Notes under the pieces: model-generated
Database searches by the model: none
The model's input: only the letters and a program-made list of their open reading frames with translations
What the model was told of the DNA's origin: nothing
Made by a program: the position numbers and the translations under genes
In this document: piece by piece, positions 16,323-25,201 of the stretch
Layout: every line of letters begins with the position of its first letter
How positions within the stretch are numbered: the first letter of the stretch is position 1
Source of the DNA: Bacillus_P idriensis_A
GTDB taxonomy: Bacteria; Bacillota; Bacilli; Bacillales; Bacillaceae
Reading direction: 5' to 3'
Length of the DNA: 64,000 nucleotides
Assembly (NCBI RefSeq): GCF_050483325.1
Contig: NZ_JBCMYF010000008.1
Location: forward strand, 186,001-250,000

Positions 16323-16362
16323 AAAAACAAAGGATGTCCAAAACTCGGACATCCTTTGTTTT
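16323..16362 (+). terminator. sspN-tlp terminator
   Basis: AAACAAAGGATGTCC ... GGACATCCTTTGTTT, a 15-base stem ending in a T-run. Confidence 0.9.
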
Positions 16363-16441
16363 ATGAAAAAGAGAGCATATGGTATGATAATATTTATTCA
16401 TTGACCTAAATTTTGGTGCTTTATAAGGAGAGAGAACACAC

Positions 16442-16858
16442 ATGCATGTTTCAAAAAAAGAGATAGAAGTAAGGTATGCAGAAACAGATCAGATGGGTGT
16501 CGTTTATCATGCCAATTATTTAATATGGATGGAAGTGGGCAGAACGCAGCTGATTTCAGATCTGGGCTTTTCATATGCAGATATGGAGAAAGAAGGAATC
16601 ATCTCACCCGTTATTGATCTGCAGGTTCAGTATAAAAAACCGATGAAGTACGGCGAGACCGTTAAAGTACATACTTGGATAGAAGAATATAACGGCTTCA
16701 AAGTGGCATATGGCTACGAAATGTACAAACCTGACGGAGAACTGGCTCTTCAGGCCGTTTCAAACCATGTGTGCGTTAAAAAAGAAAATTTCAAGCCGAT
16801 TCAGATCCGCAAAAAATATCCGGAATGGCACGCGGCATATGAAAAAGCGAAAAAGTAG
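16442..16858 (+). CDS. yneP: YneP, hot-dog fold acyl-CoA thioesterase
   Basis: 138 residues of the YbgC/FcbC-type 4HBT thioesterase family. The motif YAETDQMGVVYHANYLIWME (about residues 13-32) contains the catalytic Asp and His-Asn, followed by the long hot-dog helix. It is expected to hydrolyse acyl-CoA esters in the cytoplasm; the substrate is not known. Good ribosome site (AAGGAGAGAG). yneQ follows after eight bases and is likely co-transcribed, as in B. subtilis. Confidence 0.92.
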   Translation: MHVSKKEIEVRYAETDQMGVVYHANYLIWMEVGRTQLISDLGFSYADMEKEGIISPVIDLQVQYKKPMKYGETVKVHTWIEEYNGFKVAYGYEMYKPDGELALQAVSNHVCVKKENFKPIQIRKKYPEWHAAYEKAKK

Positions 16859-16866
16859 GGATTTGT

Positions 16867-17169
16867 GTGGCATTTGGAATTAAACGCAAGGAACTTGCTG
16901 ATTGGAAAGGGCAGGTAGCAAAAGGAGAGCTTGCATTTCTGACCCATTTCTGGACAGATCCAAGATTTCCTGCCTCACACGCGGTTACAAAAGCAGGCTG
17001 CTCTGATTTGCCAAAACTCATCAAGTGGGGAGAGAGATTTGGATTAAGGAAAGAGTGGATTCATCATGACAAGGATTTTCCGCATTTTGACCTTATGGGA
17101 GATGTCCAGATTCGGGTATTAGAAGCACATAATCTTGCTGAACATATCAATCGTTTCCGATTACGTTAA
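16867..17169 (+). CDS. yneQ: YneQ family protein
   Basis: 100 residues from GTG 16867. Family YneQ, conserved in bacilli, function unknown. Visible features are aromatic and His-rich stretches (ELAFLTHFWTDPRFP and EWIHHDKDFPHFDLMGD) and no membrane segments. Eight bases downstream of yneP, so probably translated from the same transcript. Ends at a bidirectional terminator. Confidence 0.88.
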   Translation: MAFGIKRKELADWKGQVAKGELAFLTHFWTDPRFPASHAVTKAGCSDLPKLIKWGERFGLRKEWIHHDKDFPHFDLMGDVQIRVLEAHNLAEHINRFRLR

Positions 17170-17200
17170 AAAACCGCAGATTATTGATCTGCGGTTTTTT
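17168..17200 (+). terminator. bidirectional terminator between yneQ and yneR
   Basis: AAAAAACCGCAGAT / ATCTGCGGTTTTTT stem with a short loop. It overlaps the last codons of yneR on the minus strand. Confidence 0.9.
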
Positions 17201-17483
17201 TATAATCAAAGATGGGTTCGCCTTTTTTTTCATCAAAGTCAATGACCAAGTCGTTCTGATCGAAATACCATATGTCACTTTCTTCAATAAAAAAGATGAT
17301 CCCGTTTTTTTCTGTTTTTGCACCGGCTTCCTTTGGCTGATCTTTCACTACGCCTAAAGAAAAACCTTTTTGGATCGTGCTGCTTCCTCCGTAACGGACA
17401 AAAAATCGAAACGAATCTCCGCTTTCAACATTCATTTCCTTCTGATACCATTCTGCAGCTTTGTCACTAATATGTATATTCAA
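17181..17483 (-). CDS. yneR: YneR, HesB-like protein
   Basis: 100 residues of the HesB/YneR family, which shares the A-type Fe-S carrier fold. The N-terminus MNIHISDKAAEWYQKEM and the RFFVRYGGSSTIQKGFS region are typical. It lacks the three cysteines that A-type carriers (SufA/IscA) use for Fe-S binding, so a carrier role is unlikely. Function unknown. A ribosome site AGAAGGAGTG precedes ATG 17483. Convergent with yneQ, as in B. subtilis. Confidence 0.88.
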   Translation of the reverse strand: MNIHISDKAAEWYQKEMNVESGDSFRFFVRYGGSSTIQKGFSLGVVKDQPKEAGAKTEKNGIIFFIEESDIWYFDQNDLVIDFDEKKGEPIFDYKKTADQ

Positions 17484-17553
17484 TGAGTATCACTCCTTCT
17501 CTCATACGATACCACGAAAAGACAAATCAAAAACAGAATGATGCTGATTTCTT

Positions 17554-18675
17554 TTAATTTTCTTCATTTAAATGCTGAAACATGTGCTCTTGTATCTCTT
17601 TATTTTGCGTCTGATCAACGTTTTTCAGCTCTTTTACACGGTAAGCGCGATTGTTTTGATTAACGACAATTGTCGGAACAAAGTCTGGGTCTGTCAGTTC
17701 CATTGTTTTCGTTCCATTAGTAAGTGCTTTCGTCAGATTTATGGAGAAAATCCCGCCGATTTCTTTGTACTCACCAACTTGGCCTGATAAGAAGTTTCCT
17801 AAAGAATACACGACAAATGTTTTATTTCCGTCTTTTCCCTTTACCCATTCCATCGGCTGAAGGACATGGGGATGATGTCCGATCACTAAATGAACGCCCT
17901 GATCGGCCAGGAACTGTGCAAGCTCCTGCTGCTCTTCATTAGGCAGCCGGATATATTCTACTCCCCAGTGCATGCTTACAATGACAGCATCTGAAAGTTT
18001 TTTCATCTCTTCAATATCTTTCATCATTTTGGGCTTATCAATTAAGTTGACGAGATGAGGTTTTCCTTCTGGAACCGGAATGCCGTTAGTGCCGTATGTA
18101 TATGCCAGAAATCCTAATTTCACGCCATTTTTATTGATGACACGCGGTGTAGCTGCATCTTGGTTGCTGCGGTACCCGCCAACATATGGCATCCCGATTT
18201 CATCATAGCGGTCTGTTGCATTCAATATGGCCTTTTCGCCGCGGTCGAGCGTGTGATTGTTGGCGATCCCGGCTATATCAACACCTGCATCCTGAAAAGC
18301 ATCAACTACCTCAAATGGACTGTTGAATGACGGATAAGTGGATAATCCTATTTCAGTACCGCCAATCATTGTTTCCTGATTGGCGAATGTGATATCACTC
18401 TTGCCGATCAAAGGTTTTACATCTTTTATCATTGGTTTGAAATCATAAGTGCTTTCTGTTTTAGCATCATTGTATACACGCCCGTGAATTAAGATATCTC
18501 CGATTGCCGAGAGTGTGACAGTGGATTTGAAGGATTTTTGCGGCTGATTGACATTCATTCCAGAATGCGCTTTCACAGGGTATTCTTTTTCTTCCTTTGG
18601 TTCAGCCAATAGAAAGAATGCTGCTCCGATTAATGCCAGCAGAACGACAGCTGAGAGGATCCATTTCTTCATCAT
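17554..18675 (-). CDS. CapA family metallophosphoesterase-like protein
   Basis: 373 residues with an N-terminal signal anchor (about 4-24). The PGA_cap/CapA domain (about 50-340) shows GDILIHGR, ANQETMIGG, ANNHTLDRG, SMHWGVEY, GHHPHVLQ and YSLGNFLSG, the Asp, Asn and His ligands of a calcineurin-like metal site. CapA (PgsA) proteins take part in poly-gamma-glutamate synthesis or export, but no pgsB/capB or pgsC/capC genes lie nearby, so this is probably a stand-alone relative such as YwtB-like proteins. It is extracytoplasmic. ATAGGAG ribosome site. It is inserted between yneR and plsY relative to B. subtilis. Confidence 0.85.
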   Translation of the reverse strand: MMKKWILSAVVLLALIGAAFFLLAEPKEEKEYPVKAHSGMNVNQPQKSFKSTVTLSAIGDILIHGRVYNDAKTESTYDFKPMIKDVKPLIGKSDITFANQETMIGGTEIGLSTYPSFNSPFEVVDAFQDAGVDIAGIANNHTLDRGEKAILNATDRYDEIGMPYVGGYRSNQDAATPRVINKNGVKLGFLAYTYGTNGIPVPEGKPHLVNLIDKPKMMKDIEEMKKLSDAVIVSMHWGVEYIRLPNEEQQELAQFLADQGVHLVIGHHPHVLQPMEWVKGKDGNKTFVVYSLGNFLSGQVGEYKEIGGIFSINLTKALTNGTKTMELTDPDFVPTIVVNQNNRAYRVKELKNVDQTQNKEIQEHMFQHLNEEN

Positions 18676-18764
18676 GTTGTTTTCTCCTATAATGATTCTT
18701 TTTCCTTATCATAAACGATAGGATAAAAAAAGGAAATGCTATTTATGCTGGACGAAAAGTGAAA

Positions 18765-18787
18765 AAAGCTGCCAGGTGGCAGCTTTA
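18765..18787 (-). terminator. plsY terminator
   Basis: AAAGCTGCC-aggt-GGCAGCTTT, followed on the minus strand by TTTTTC. It overlaps the plsY stop codon. Confidence 0.85.
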
Positions 18788-19369
18788 AATCCATTTTACT
18801 TTAGGTTCTGTTTTTTCTCTTATACGTTTAATATTGGCGCGATGACGGTATATAACAAACAGGGACAGAATGCTGACCACTACAATCAATACCGGATCAC
18901 CGATGAAAATGCTGAAAATAATTGCATAGATGCCAGTAAGCATGGATGACAGCGATACATACTTTGTTAAGTATAAGAAGAGGAAAAAGACAGCAAGCAT
19001 CGTTACGAACATAAGCGGTGCCGAGAACAAGAGAATTCCTCCTGAGGTAGCAACTGCCTTGCCGCCTTTGAAATTGGCGAACAGCGGGTACGTATGGCCG
19101 ATGACAGCAAAGATTCCAATCAGCAGCGGATGCACGTTTTCCAGACCAAAAAAGAATGGGAGGGATGCTGCAAGCGTTCCTTTTAAAATATCGGCAATGG
19201 TCACAAGCAGTCCTGCTTTTACACCCAGGGTACGGAATGTATTTGTTCCTCCCAGATTCCCGCTTCCATGTTCACGGATATCAATTCCGTATCCTACTTT
19301 TCCGACAATAAGGCCAGAAGGAATGGAACCGAGTAAATAAGCTAAAATAATAATGGCTGCAATAATCAA
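18785..19369 (-). CDS. plsY: PlsY, acyl-phosphate:glycerol-3-phosphate acyltransferase
   Basis: 194 residues with five predicted membrane helices. The three conserved cytoplasmic loops are visible: GSIPSGLIVG with the following HGSGNLGGTNTFRTLG, then FANFKGGKAVATSGG, then YRHRANIKRI. PlsY uses acyl-phosphate made by PlsX to form lysophosphatidic acid, the first step of phospholipid synthesis. GGAGAGCGGATCC precedes ATG 19369. Gene order with yneT divergent matches B. subtilis (YneS). Confidence 0.96.
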   Translation of the reverse strand: MIIAAIIILAYLLGSIPSGLIVGKVGYGIDIREHGSGNLGGTNTFRTLGVKAGLLVTIADILKGTLAASLPFFFGLENVHPLLIGIFAVIGHTYPLFANFKGGKAVATSGGILLFSAPLMFVTMLAVFFLFLYLTKYVSLSSMLTGIYAIIFSIFIGDPVLIVVVSILSLFVIYRHRANIKRIREKTEPKVKWI

Positions 19370-19484
19370 TGGATCCGCTCTCCTTAATCTATAATTGAAT
19401 AAACCTATTTTATCATGTAACTAGCACTTAAGACTACGTCATAAAAAAGAAACGGAAAAAATTCATTCAAAAGGAGTTTTTACT

Positions 19485-19898
19485 ATGAGTATATCCATCC
19501 CATCCAGAGAAGAAATTGGAAAAATATTAAAAAAGAGCAAACGAATTGCTGTCGTTGGTCTGTCAGATCAGCCAGACCGCACTTCTTACATGGTCAGTCA
19601 AGCAATGCAGGATGCGGGGTATGAAATCATTCCAGTGAATCCTACGATTAAGGAAGCTCTGGGTGTAAAGGCAGTTGGTTCCTTGAAAGAAATCGACGGT
19701 CACATTGATATTGTGAATGTTTTTCGCAGGTCAGAGCATTTGCTTCCTGTTGCAGAGGAGTTTTTAGAAATTGATGCCGATGTTTTTTGGGCTCAGTTAG
19801 GTCTTGTAAATGAGGAAGCCTATCATTTGTTAAAAGATAAAGGCTATACGGTTATCATGGACCGCTGCATTAAAGTTGAACACGCTTTAACAAAATGA
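19485..19898 (+). CDS. yneT: YneT, CoA-binding domain protein
   Basis: 137 residues, a single Rossmann-type CoA_binding domain as in YccU. The nucleotide motif AVVGLSDQPDRTSYMVSQ (about 22-39) and the later YEIIPVNP and VFWAQLGL segments are characteristic. It likely binds CoA or an acyl-CoA; no reaction is known for the single-domain family. AAGGAG ribosome site. Divergent from plsY, upstream of parE as in B. subtilis. Confidence 0.92.
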   Translation: MSISIPSREEIGKILKKSKRIAVVGLSDQPDRTSYMVSQAMQDAGYEIIPVNPTIKEALGVKAVGSLKEIDGHIDIVNVFRRSEHLLPVAEEFLEIDADVFWAQLGLVNEEAYHLLKDKGYTVIMDRCIKVEHALTK

Positions 19899-19929
19899 AA
19901 TCACAGGGGGTGACCCTGTGATTTTTCTA
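19895..19929 (+). terminator. yneT terminator
   Basis: AAATCACAGGG-ggtga-CCCTGTGATTT, followed by TT and C. Confidence 0.85.
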
Positions 19930-19943
19930 TTGCTTGAGCCTGT

Positions 19944-20295
19944 CTATAATGACCTTCCTTCACAGCATAACCTCCTGCAGAATTTTATATGACGTTGGCG
20001 CCTCTCCATAAGGTTTTTTTCCATGCTTCGGGGGTCTTGGGACGGCGGAAGAGCCACCTTTTTAACAGATACATTTATCCAGCGTATTTCAATTTCCAAG
20101 TTCATTTTTGCATAGCGGATGACAATCATTCCGATACTTGTTAATAAATGAAGTACTGTTTTGCTTCCAATGAAAGCTCCCATAGTTCATTCCCCAAAAT
20201 AGACTTGAAGCTATCGTCTCAAATTCACTTTTGATTTCGTATCCTGCAGAGGGAGTAAACCTGATCACTGCTAAAATAGGGTGTTCAATCGACAA
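19944..20295 (-). pseudogene. possible frameshifted small gene
   Basis: A TTG start at 20295 follows AAGGAGG with ideal spacing. That frame reads MSIEHPILAVIRFTPSAGYE... for about 38 residues in protein-like fashion, then becomes odd. From about 20183 the neighbouring frame (beginning GAFIGSKTVLHLLTSIG) is open to 19944. A single-base shift near 20180 would join them into one protein of about 110 residues. I do not recognise the family. It may be a decayed gene, a sequencing error or two overlapping ORFs. Confidence 0.3.
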
Positions 20296-20511
20296 TAAGG
20301 TGCCTCCTTATGGATCAATGGATCAAACTGATATAAATAATCGGCATTATTTTCAACATTTTTCCAAAATATTTTCAATTTCAGCTTGTATCTGCTAAGA
20401 TTTAGTTTGCGAAATCCTTAGCAACAGATAAAATATAGCTTGGAGATTTATTTTTTATACGTCACTTTTTCTAAACAATGGTAAACTTGAAAGAGAGTAA
20501 AGGTGCATGGC

Positions 20512-20558
20512 TTGTCACGTTGCCTGATGGTGAGATATGATATAGAAACATACGTTCT
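20512..20558 (+). promoter_or_regulatory. parE promoter with LexA box
   Basis: TTGTCA (20512-20517) and TATGAT (20536-20541) are 18 bases apart. Immediately downstream, GAAAC-ATAC-GTTCT (20545-20558) fits the Bacillus LexA box core AAC-N4-GTTC. The rest of 20296-20613 holds no gene that I can see. Confidence 0.55.
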
Positions 20559-20613
20559 TAAATGACAGCAATCTCTGACGTGACATTGTTTTTTTGAAAG
20601 GAGCTTAAATCGT

Positions 20614-22578
20614 TTGGGTAAGCAGCAGTTTGATTACAATGATGATGCGATTCAAGTATTAGAAGGATTAGAAGCAGTGCGGAAAAGACCGGGTATGTAT
20701 ATCGGCAGCACTGATGCGAGAGGTTTGCATCACCTCGTCTATGAAATCGTCGATAATTCCGTTGATGAAGCACTTGGCGGATTTGGAGATCATATAATCG
20801 TTAAAATACATAAAGATAACAGTGTGTCTGTTCAGGACAAAGGGCGAGGAATGCCCACAGGAATGCACAAGCTCGGAAAACCGACAGCGGAAGTCATTAT
20901 GACTGTCCTGCATGCCGGAGGTAAATTTGGACAAGGCGGCTATAAAACGAGCGGCGGTCTGCACGGGGTTGGCGCCTCTGTAGTTAATGCCCTGTCTGAA
21001 TGGGTTGTCGTTACCATCCACCGTGATGGATTTGTCTATGAACAGCGATTTGAAAATGGCGGTAAACCTGCGACAACACTTGAGAAACTCGGAAAATCAG
21101 GCAAGACAGGCACAATCATTCACTTTAAACCTGATCCATCTATATTCAGTTCAACAACCTATAACGCTGAGACATTAAGCGAGCGCTTACGGGAATCAGC
21201 ATTTCTATTAAAAGGCCTGAAAATTGAGCTGATTGATGAACGGAATCAGACAAAAGACGTTTATCACTATGAAACAGGGATTGAAGCCTTTGTCGCATAC
21301 TTGAATGAAGAAAAAGATTCTCTGCACAATGTTGTTTCCTTTGAAGGGATACAAAACAGCATCGAAGTGGAATTTGCTTTTCAATTTAATGACGGTTATT
21401 CAGAAAACATCCTCTCATTTGTAAATAATGTGCGGACAAAAGACGGCGGAACACATGAGTCTGGTTCAAAAACAGCGATGACCCGTGCATTTAATGAATA
21501 CGCCAGAAAAGTCGGCATTTTAAAAGAAAAAGATAAAAACCTTGATGGATCAGATATACGCGAAGGACTTTCAGCCATCATTTCTGTTCGAATTCCAGAA
21601 GAGCTCCTGCAATTTGAAGGTCAGACTAAAGGGAAGCTTGGCACAAGTGAGGCAAGATCTGCCGTTGATTCTGTCGTATCGGAAAACCTTGCCTACTTTT
21701 TAGAGGAAAATCCGGAAACAAGCACACTTCTTGTCAGAAAAGCGATTAAAGCTTTTCAAGCAAGAGAAGCTGCAAGAAAAGCCCGTGAGGAAGCAAGAAG
21801 CGGAAAAAAAAGAAAACGGTCTGAGGCGACGCTTAGCGGAAAACTCACCCCTGCACAATCCAGAAATCCTCAAAGAAATGAAATTTATCTTGTTGAGGGT
21901 GATTCTGCCGGAGGTTCAGCGAAACAGGGCCGGGACAGGCGCTTTCAGGCCGTGCTTCCATTACGGGGAAAAGTCATCAACACCGAAAAAGCCAAACTTG
22001 CCGACATCTTCAAAAATGAAGAGATTAATACAATTATTCATGCTATTGGAGCAGGTGTTGGAGCCGACTTCAATGTGGAAGACTGCAATTACGACAAAGT
22101 CATTATCATGACAGACGCTGATACAGACGGAGCACATATTCAAGTGCTGATCTTGACTTTCTTTTACCGTTATATGAAGCCGCTCATTGAAGCAGGCAAA
22201 GTTTTTATCGCACTGCCTCCTTTATACAAAGTCAGCAAAGGGACAGGGAAGAAAGCGATTGTGGAATATGCCTGGTCAGATGAAGAACTGCAGGTTGTGC
22301 TGAAAAAAATAGGAAAAGGCTATATGATCCAGCGCTACAAAGGTCTTGGAGAAATGAATGCAGATCAGCTGTGGGAAACGACAATGGATCCTGAGACGAG
22401 AACATTGATCCGTGTACGGATTGATGATGCCGCACGTGCTGAGAGACGTGTCACGACATTGATGGGTGACAAGGTCGAGCCAAGACGGAAATGGATCGAA
22501 AGCAATGTTGCATTTGGATTAGATGAAGAAACAAACATCTTAGAAAACGAGAACTTATCCGTCGCAGAGGAGGAATAA
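20614..22578 (+). CDS. parE: Topoisomerase IV subunit B
   Basis: 654 residues from TTG 20614 behind GAAAGGAG. The GHKL ATPase domain has EIVDNSVDEAL, the G-rich DKGRGMPTG and GGLHGVGASVVNALSEW. The transducer domain follows, then TOPRIM with EGDSAGGSAKQGRDR (Glu at about 428) and DADTDGAHI (about 501). Length and the ParE-type N-terminus (QFDYNDDAIQVLEG) favour ParE over GyrB, and parC follows at once. ATP hydrolysis drives decatenation of daughter chromosomes. A LexA box in the promoter suggests SOS control of parEC. Confidence 0.97.
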   Translation: MGKQQFDYNDDAIQVLEGLEAVRKRPGMYIGSTDARGLHHLVYEIVDNSVDEALGGFGDHIIVKIHKDNSVSVQDKGRGMPTGMHKLGKPTAEVIMTVLHAGGKFGQGGYKTSGGLHGVGASVVNALSEWVVVTIHRDGFVYEQRFENGGKPATTLEKLGKSGKTGTIIHFKPDPSIFSSTTYNAETLSERLRESAFLLKGLKIELIDERNQTKDVYHYETGIEAFVAYLNEEKDSLHNVVSFEGIQNSIEVEFAFQFNDGYSENILSFVNNVRTKDGGTHESGSKTAMTRAFNEYARKVGILKEKDKNLDGSDIREGLSAIISVRIPEELLQFEGQTKGKLGTSEARSAVDSVVSENLAYFLEENPETSTLLVRKAIKAFQAREAARKAREEARSGKKRKRSEATLSGKLTPAQSRNPQRNEIYLVEGDSAGGSAKQGRDRRFQAVLPLRGKVINTEKAKLADIFKNEEINTIIHAIGAGVGADFNVEDCNYDKVIIMTDADTDGAHIQVLILTFFYRYMKPLIEAGKVFIALPPLYKVSKGTGKKAIVEYAWSDEELQVVLKKIGKGYMIQRYKGLGEMNADQLWETTMDPETRTLIRVRIDDAARAERRVTTLMGDKVEPRRKWIESNVAFGLDEETNILENENLSVAEEE

Positions 22579-22582
22579 CTAA

Positions 22583-25003
22583 ATGACACAGCCAGAAAAA
22601 TTTCGCGATCTCCCTCTTGAAGATGTGATAGGTGACCGTTTTGGACGTTACAGTAAATACATCATTCAAGACAGAGCATTGCCTGATGCACGCGACGGGT
22701 TAAAGCCTGTTCAGCGCAGAATCCTTTATGCGATGCATGTGGATGGAAATACAAATGATAAAAACTTCCGAAAATCAGCAAAAACAGTCGGTAATGTAAT
22801 CGGCAACTACCATCCTCATGGAGATACATCCGTATATGACGCAATGGTTAGGATGAGTCAGGATTGGAAGGTCCGCAATCTGCTGATTGAAATGCACGGA
22901 AACAACGGAAGCAATGACGGAGATCCTCCGGCTGCGATGCGTTACACAGAGGCAAGACTTTCTCCGATTGCATCCGAACTTCTGCGGGATATTGATAAAC
23001 GAACCGTTGAATTTGTGCCAAACTTTGATGATACAAGCCAGGAGCCTCTCGTCCTGCCTGCTATGTACCCGAATTTGCTTGTAAATGGCTCAACAGGGAT
23101 TTCAGCAGGCTATGCGACGGATATTCCTCCACATCATCTCGGTGAAGTAATAGATGCTGTCATGAAACGGATCGATCAGCCGAACTGTTCGGTGGATGAA
23201 CTGATGACGGTGATTAAAGGACCTGATTTTCCGACTGGAGGAATCATTCAGGGAATCGAAGGCATTAAGAAAGCCTATGAGACAGGAAAAGGCAAGATTA
23301 TCATTCGAGGAAAAGCAGAAATAGAAAGCATAAGAGGCGGCAAGCAGCAAATCGTCATCACCGAAATCCCTTTTGAAGTGAATAAAGCCAATCTTGTGAA
23401 ACGGATGGATGAGTTCAGAATTGAACGGAAGCTTGACGGGATTGCAGAAGTACGTGATGAAACAGATCGTACAGGCATGCGAATCGTGGTTGAACTGAAA
23501 AAAGAAGCAGATGCACAGGGCATCTTAAACTATCTTTATAAGAACAGTGATCTGCAGGTGCCATACAATTTCAACATGGTCGCCATTCATAACAGAAGAC
23601 CGACCTTAATGACTCTTCCGGCAATCTTAGATGCGTATATTGCCCACCAAAAAGAAGTTATCACAAACCGTTCCAACTTTGATTTGCAAAAAGCGCGTGA
23701 AAGACAGCATATTGTTGAAGGGTTAATTAAGGCATTATCGATTCTTGATGAAGTAATTGCGACAATCCGTGCTTCAAAAGACAAACGGGATGCTAAAGAT
23801 AACTTAATTTCTAAATTTCAGTTTACAGAGCTTCAGGCAGAAGCTATAGTATCTTTGCAGCTGTACAGATTAACTAATACGGATATTACAGCCCTTCAAA
23901 ATGAAGCAAAAGAGCTTGATGAAAAAATCACAGCCCTTCTTGAAATTTTGAACAATGAAAAAAGATTATACCAAGTCATCAAAGCGGATTTGAAAAAAAT
24001 CAAAAAGACATATGCTGATGAAAGAAGATCTGTGATTGAAAATGAAATCCAGGAGATTAAAATCAATCTTGAAGTGATGATTGCTTCAGAGGATGTCATT
24101 GTTACGGTAACGAAAGACGGCTATATTAAACGCACAAGCGGACGATCCTATGCAGCATCAAACGGACAGGACTTTGGAATGAAAGAAACAGACCGTCTGC
24201 TTGCCAAGTATGACGTCAACACGACTGAAGTCGTTCTTCTCTTTACGAATAAAGGTAATTACATCTATTGCCCTGTTCATGAGCTGCCTGATATCCGCTG
24301 GAAGGACCTTGGTCAGCATATCGCCAATATCGTGAATCTTGAGAGGGATGAACAGCTTATAAAAGCCATTCCGGTTAAAGACTTTACGACTGAGCAATAC
24401 CTGCTGTTTGTCACTAAAAACGGCATGGTCAAAAAAACGGAGTTAAAGCTTTATAAAGCACAGCGATATTCGAAAGCATTAATGGCATTGAACTTGAAAA
24501 ATGATGATGTCCTGATTGATGTGCATGTAACGTCTGGTAAAGATGATCTCTTTATTGCTACTCAGTTCGGCTATGGCTTATGGTTCTCAGAGGAAGAAGT
24601 GAACATCGTAGGAGCAAGAGCAGCGGGTGTGAAAGGCATCAACTTAAAAGAGGGAGATTCCGTAGTCGGAGGTTCCGCATTCAGAGCGGGAGAAATCCCT
24701 CAAGTGGTTATTGTTACACAAAGAGGGGCCGCTAAAAAAATGTCACTCAAGGAATTTGAAAAAACCTCACGTGCTAAACGGGGACTGATTATGCTGCGCG
24801 AGCTTAAAAATAACCCTCACCGGTTAGTCGGCATGCAGATCATTCAGCCGGATGTCACGATTATGATCAAAACAGAAAAAGGACAGATTGAAGAAATTGC
24901 ACCTCAAACCTTAAGAGCAAATGATCGTTACAGCAACGGTTCATTTTTCATAGATGAAGGAGATTCAGGATCAGTAAAAGAAGTATGGGGCTTAACGAAA
25001 TAA
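22583..25003 (+). CDS. parC: Topoisomerase IV subunit A
   Basis: 806 residues starting four bases after parE, with its GAGGAGG ribosome site inside the parE 3' end. The winged-helix breakage-reunion domain has the catalytic Tyr121 (AAMRYTEARLS). The C-terminal beta-pinwheel (about 500-800) shows repeated blades such as DGYIKRTSGRSYA and NGMVKKTELK. In the quinolone-determining region it reads HPHGDTSVYDAM: Thr82 and Asp86 stand where many Firmicutes have Ser and Glu. It forms the A2B2 enzyme with ParE. Confidence 0.97.
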   Translation: MTQPEKFRDLPLEDVIGDRFGRYSKYIIQDRALPDARDGLKPVQRRILYAMHVDGNTNDKNFRKSAKTVGNVIGNYHPHGDTSVYDAMVRMSQDWKVRNLLIEMHGNNGSNDGDPPAAMRYTEARLSPIASELLRDIDKRTVEFVPNFDDTSQEPLVLPAMYPNLLVNGSTGISAGYATDIPPHHLGEVIDAVMKRIDQPNCSVDELMTVIKGPDFPTGGIIQGIEGIKKAYETGKGKIIIRGKAEIESIRGGKQQIVITEIPFEVNKANLVKRMDEFRIERKLDGIAEVRDETDRTGMRIVVELKKEADAQGILNYLYKNSDLQVPYNFNMVAIHNRRPTLMTLPAILDAYIAHQKEVITNRSNFDLQKARERQHIVEGLIKALSILDEVIATIRASKDKRDAKDNLISKFQFTELQAEAIVSLQLYRLTNTDITALQNEAKELDEKITALLEILNNEKRLYQVIKADLKKIKKTYADERRSVIENEIQEIKINLEVMIASEDVIVTVTKDGYIKRTSGRSYAASNGQDFGMKETDRLLAKYDVNTTEVVLLFTNKGNYIYCPVHELPDIRWKDLGQHIANIVNLERDEQLIKAIPVKDFTTEQYLLFVTKNGMVKKTELKLYKAQRYSKALMALNLKNDDVLIDVHVTSGKDDLFIATQFGYGLWFSEEEVNIVGARAAGVKGINLKEGDSVVGGSAFRAGEIPQVVIVTQRGAAKKMSLKEFEKTSRAKRGLIMLRELKNNPHRLVGMQIIQPDVTIMIKTEKGQIEEIAPQTLRANDRYSNGSFFIDEGDSGSVKEVWGLTK

Positions 25004-25013
25004 TGAATGTTAA

Positions 25014-25047
25014 AAAAGACATCCTCAGAAAATAGAGGATGTCTTTC
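25014..25047 (+). terminator. parEC terminator
   Basis: AAAAGACATCCTC ... GAGGATGTCTTT stem with T-rich tail. Confidence 0.85.
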
Positions 25048-25054
25048 ATTGTCT

Positions 25055-25174
25055 TTATTTGTTTTTTGAAAAGTAATCAGTGAATGCATGCATAATCTCG
25101 ATTCCCTGATACAAAAATAGACTGACAGCTGTTAATGAAAAACCTGTCACCATAATAAGTCTCAGCCAAAACAT
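25055..25174 (-). CDS. 39-residue single-helix membrane protein
   Basis: ATG 25174 follows AAAGGAGGGC, a near-perfect ribosome site. The product (MFWLRLIMVTGFSLTAVSLF...) is one transmembrane helix with a short polar tail ending FSKNK. It is too short for a normal ORF list and I do not recognise a family. It lies 27 bases downstream of the His-rich membrane protein gene on the same strand, so the two probably form an operon. Confidence 0.55.
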   Translation of the reverse strand: MFWLRLIMVTGFSLTAVSLFLYQGIEIMHAFTDYFSKNK

Positions 25175-25201
25175 CGCGTCGCCCTCCTTTACAAATAGTC
25201 T

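Noticed and set aside
16082..16366. Alternative-frame ORF of 94 codons over tlp
   Set aside because: The tlp frame has the conserved SASP sequence; the alternative is a Lys-rich shadow running through the terminator.
19901..19963. Twenty-codon minus-strand ORF with a strong AGGAGG site (GTG 19963)
   Set aside because: It lies over the yneT terminator and is too short to judge; the ribosome-site match may be chance.
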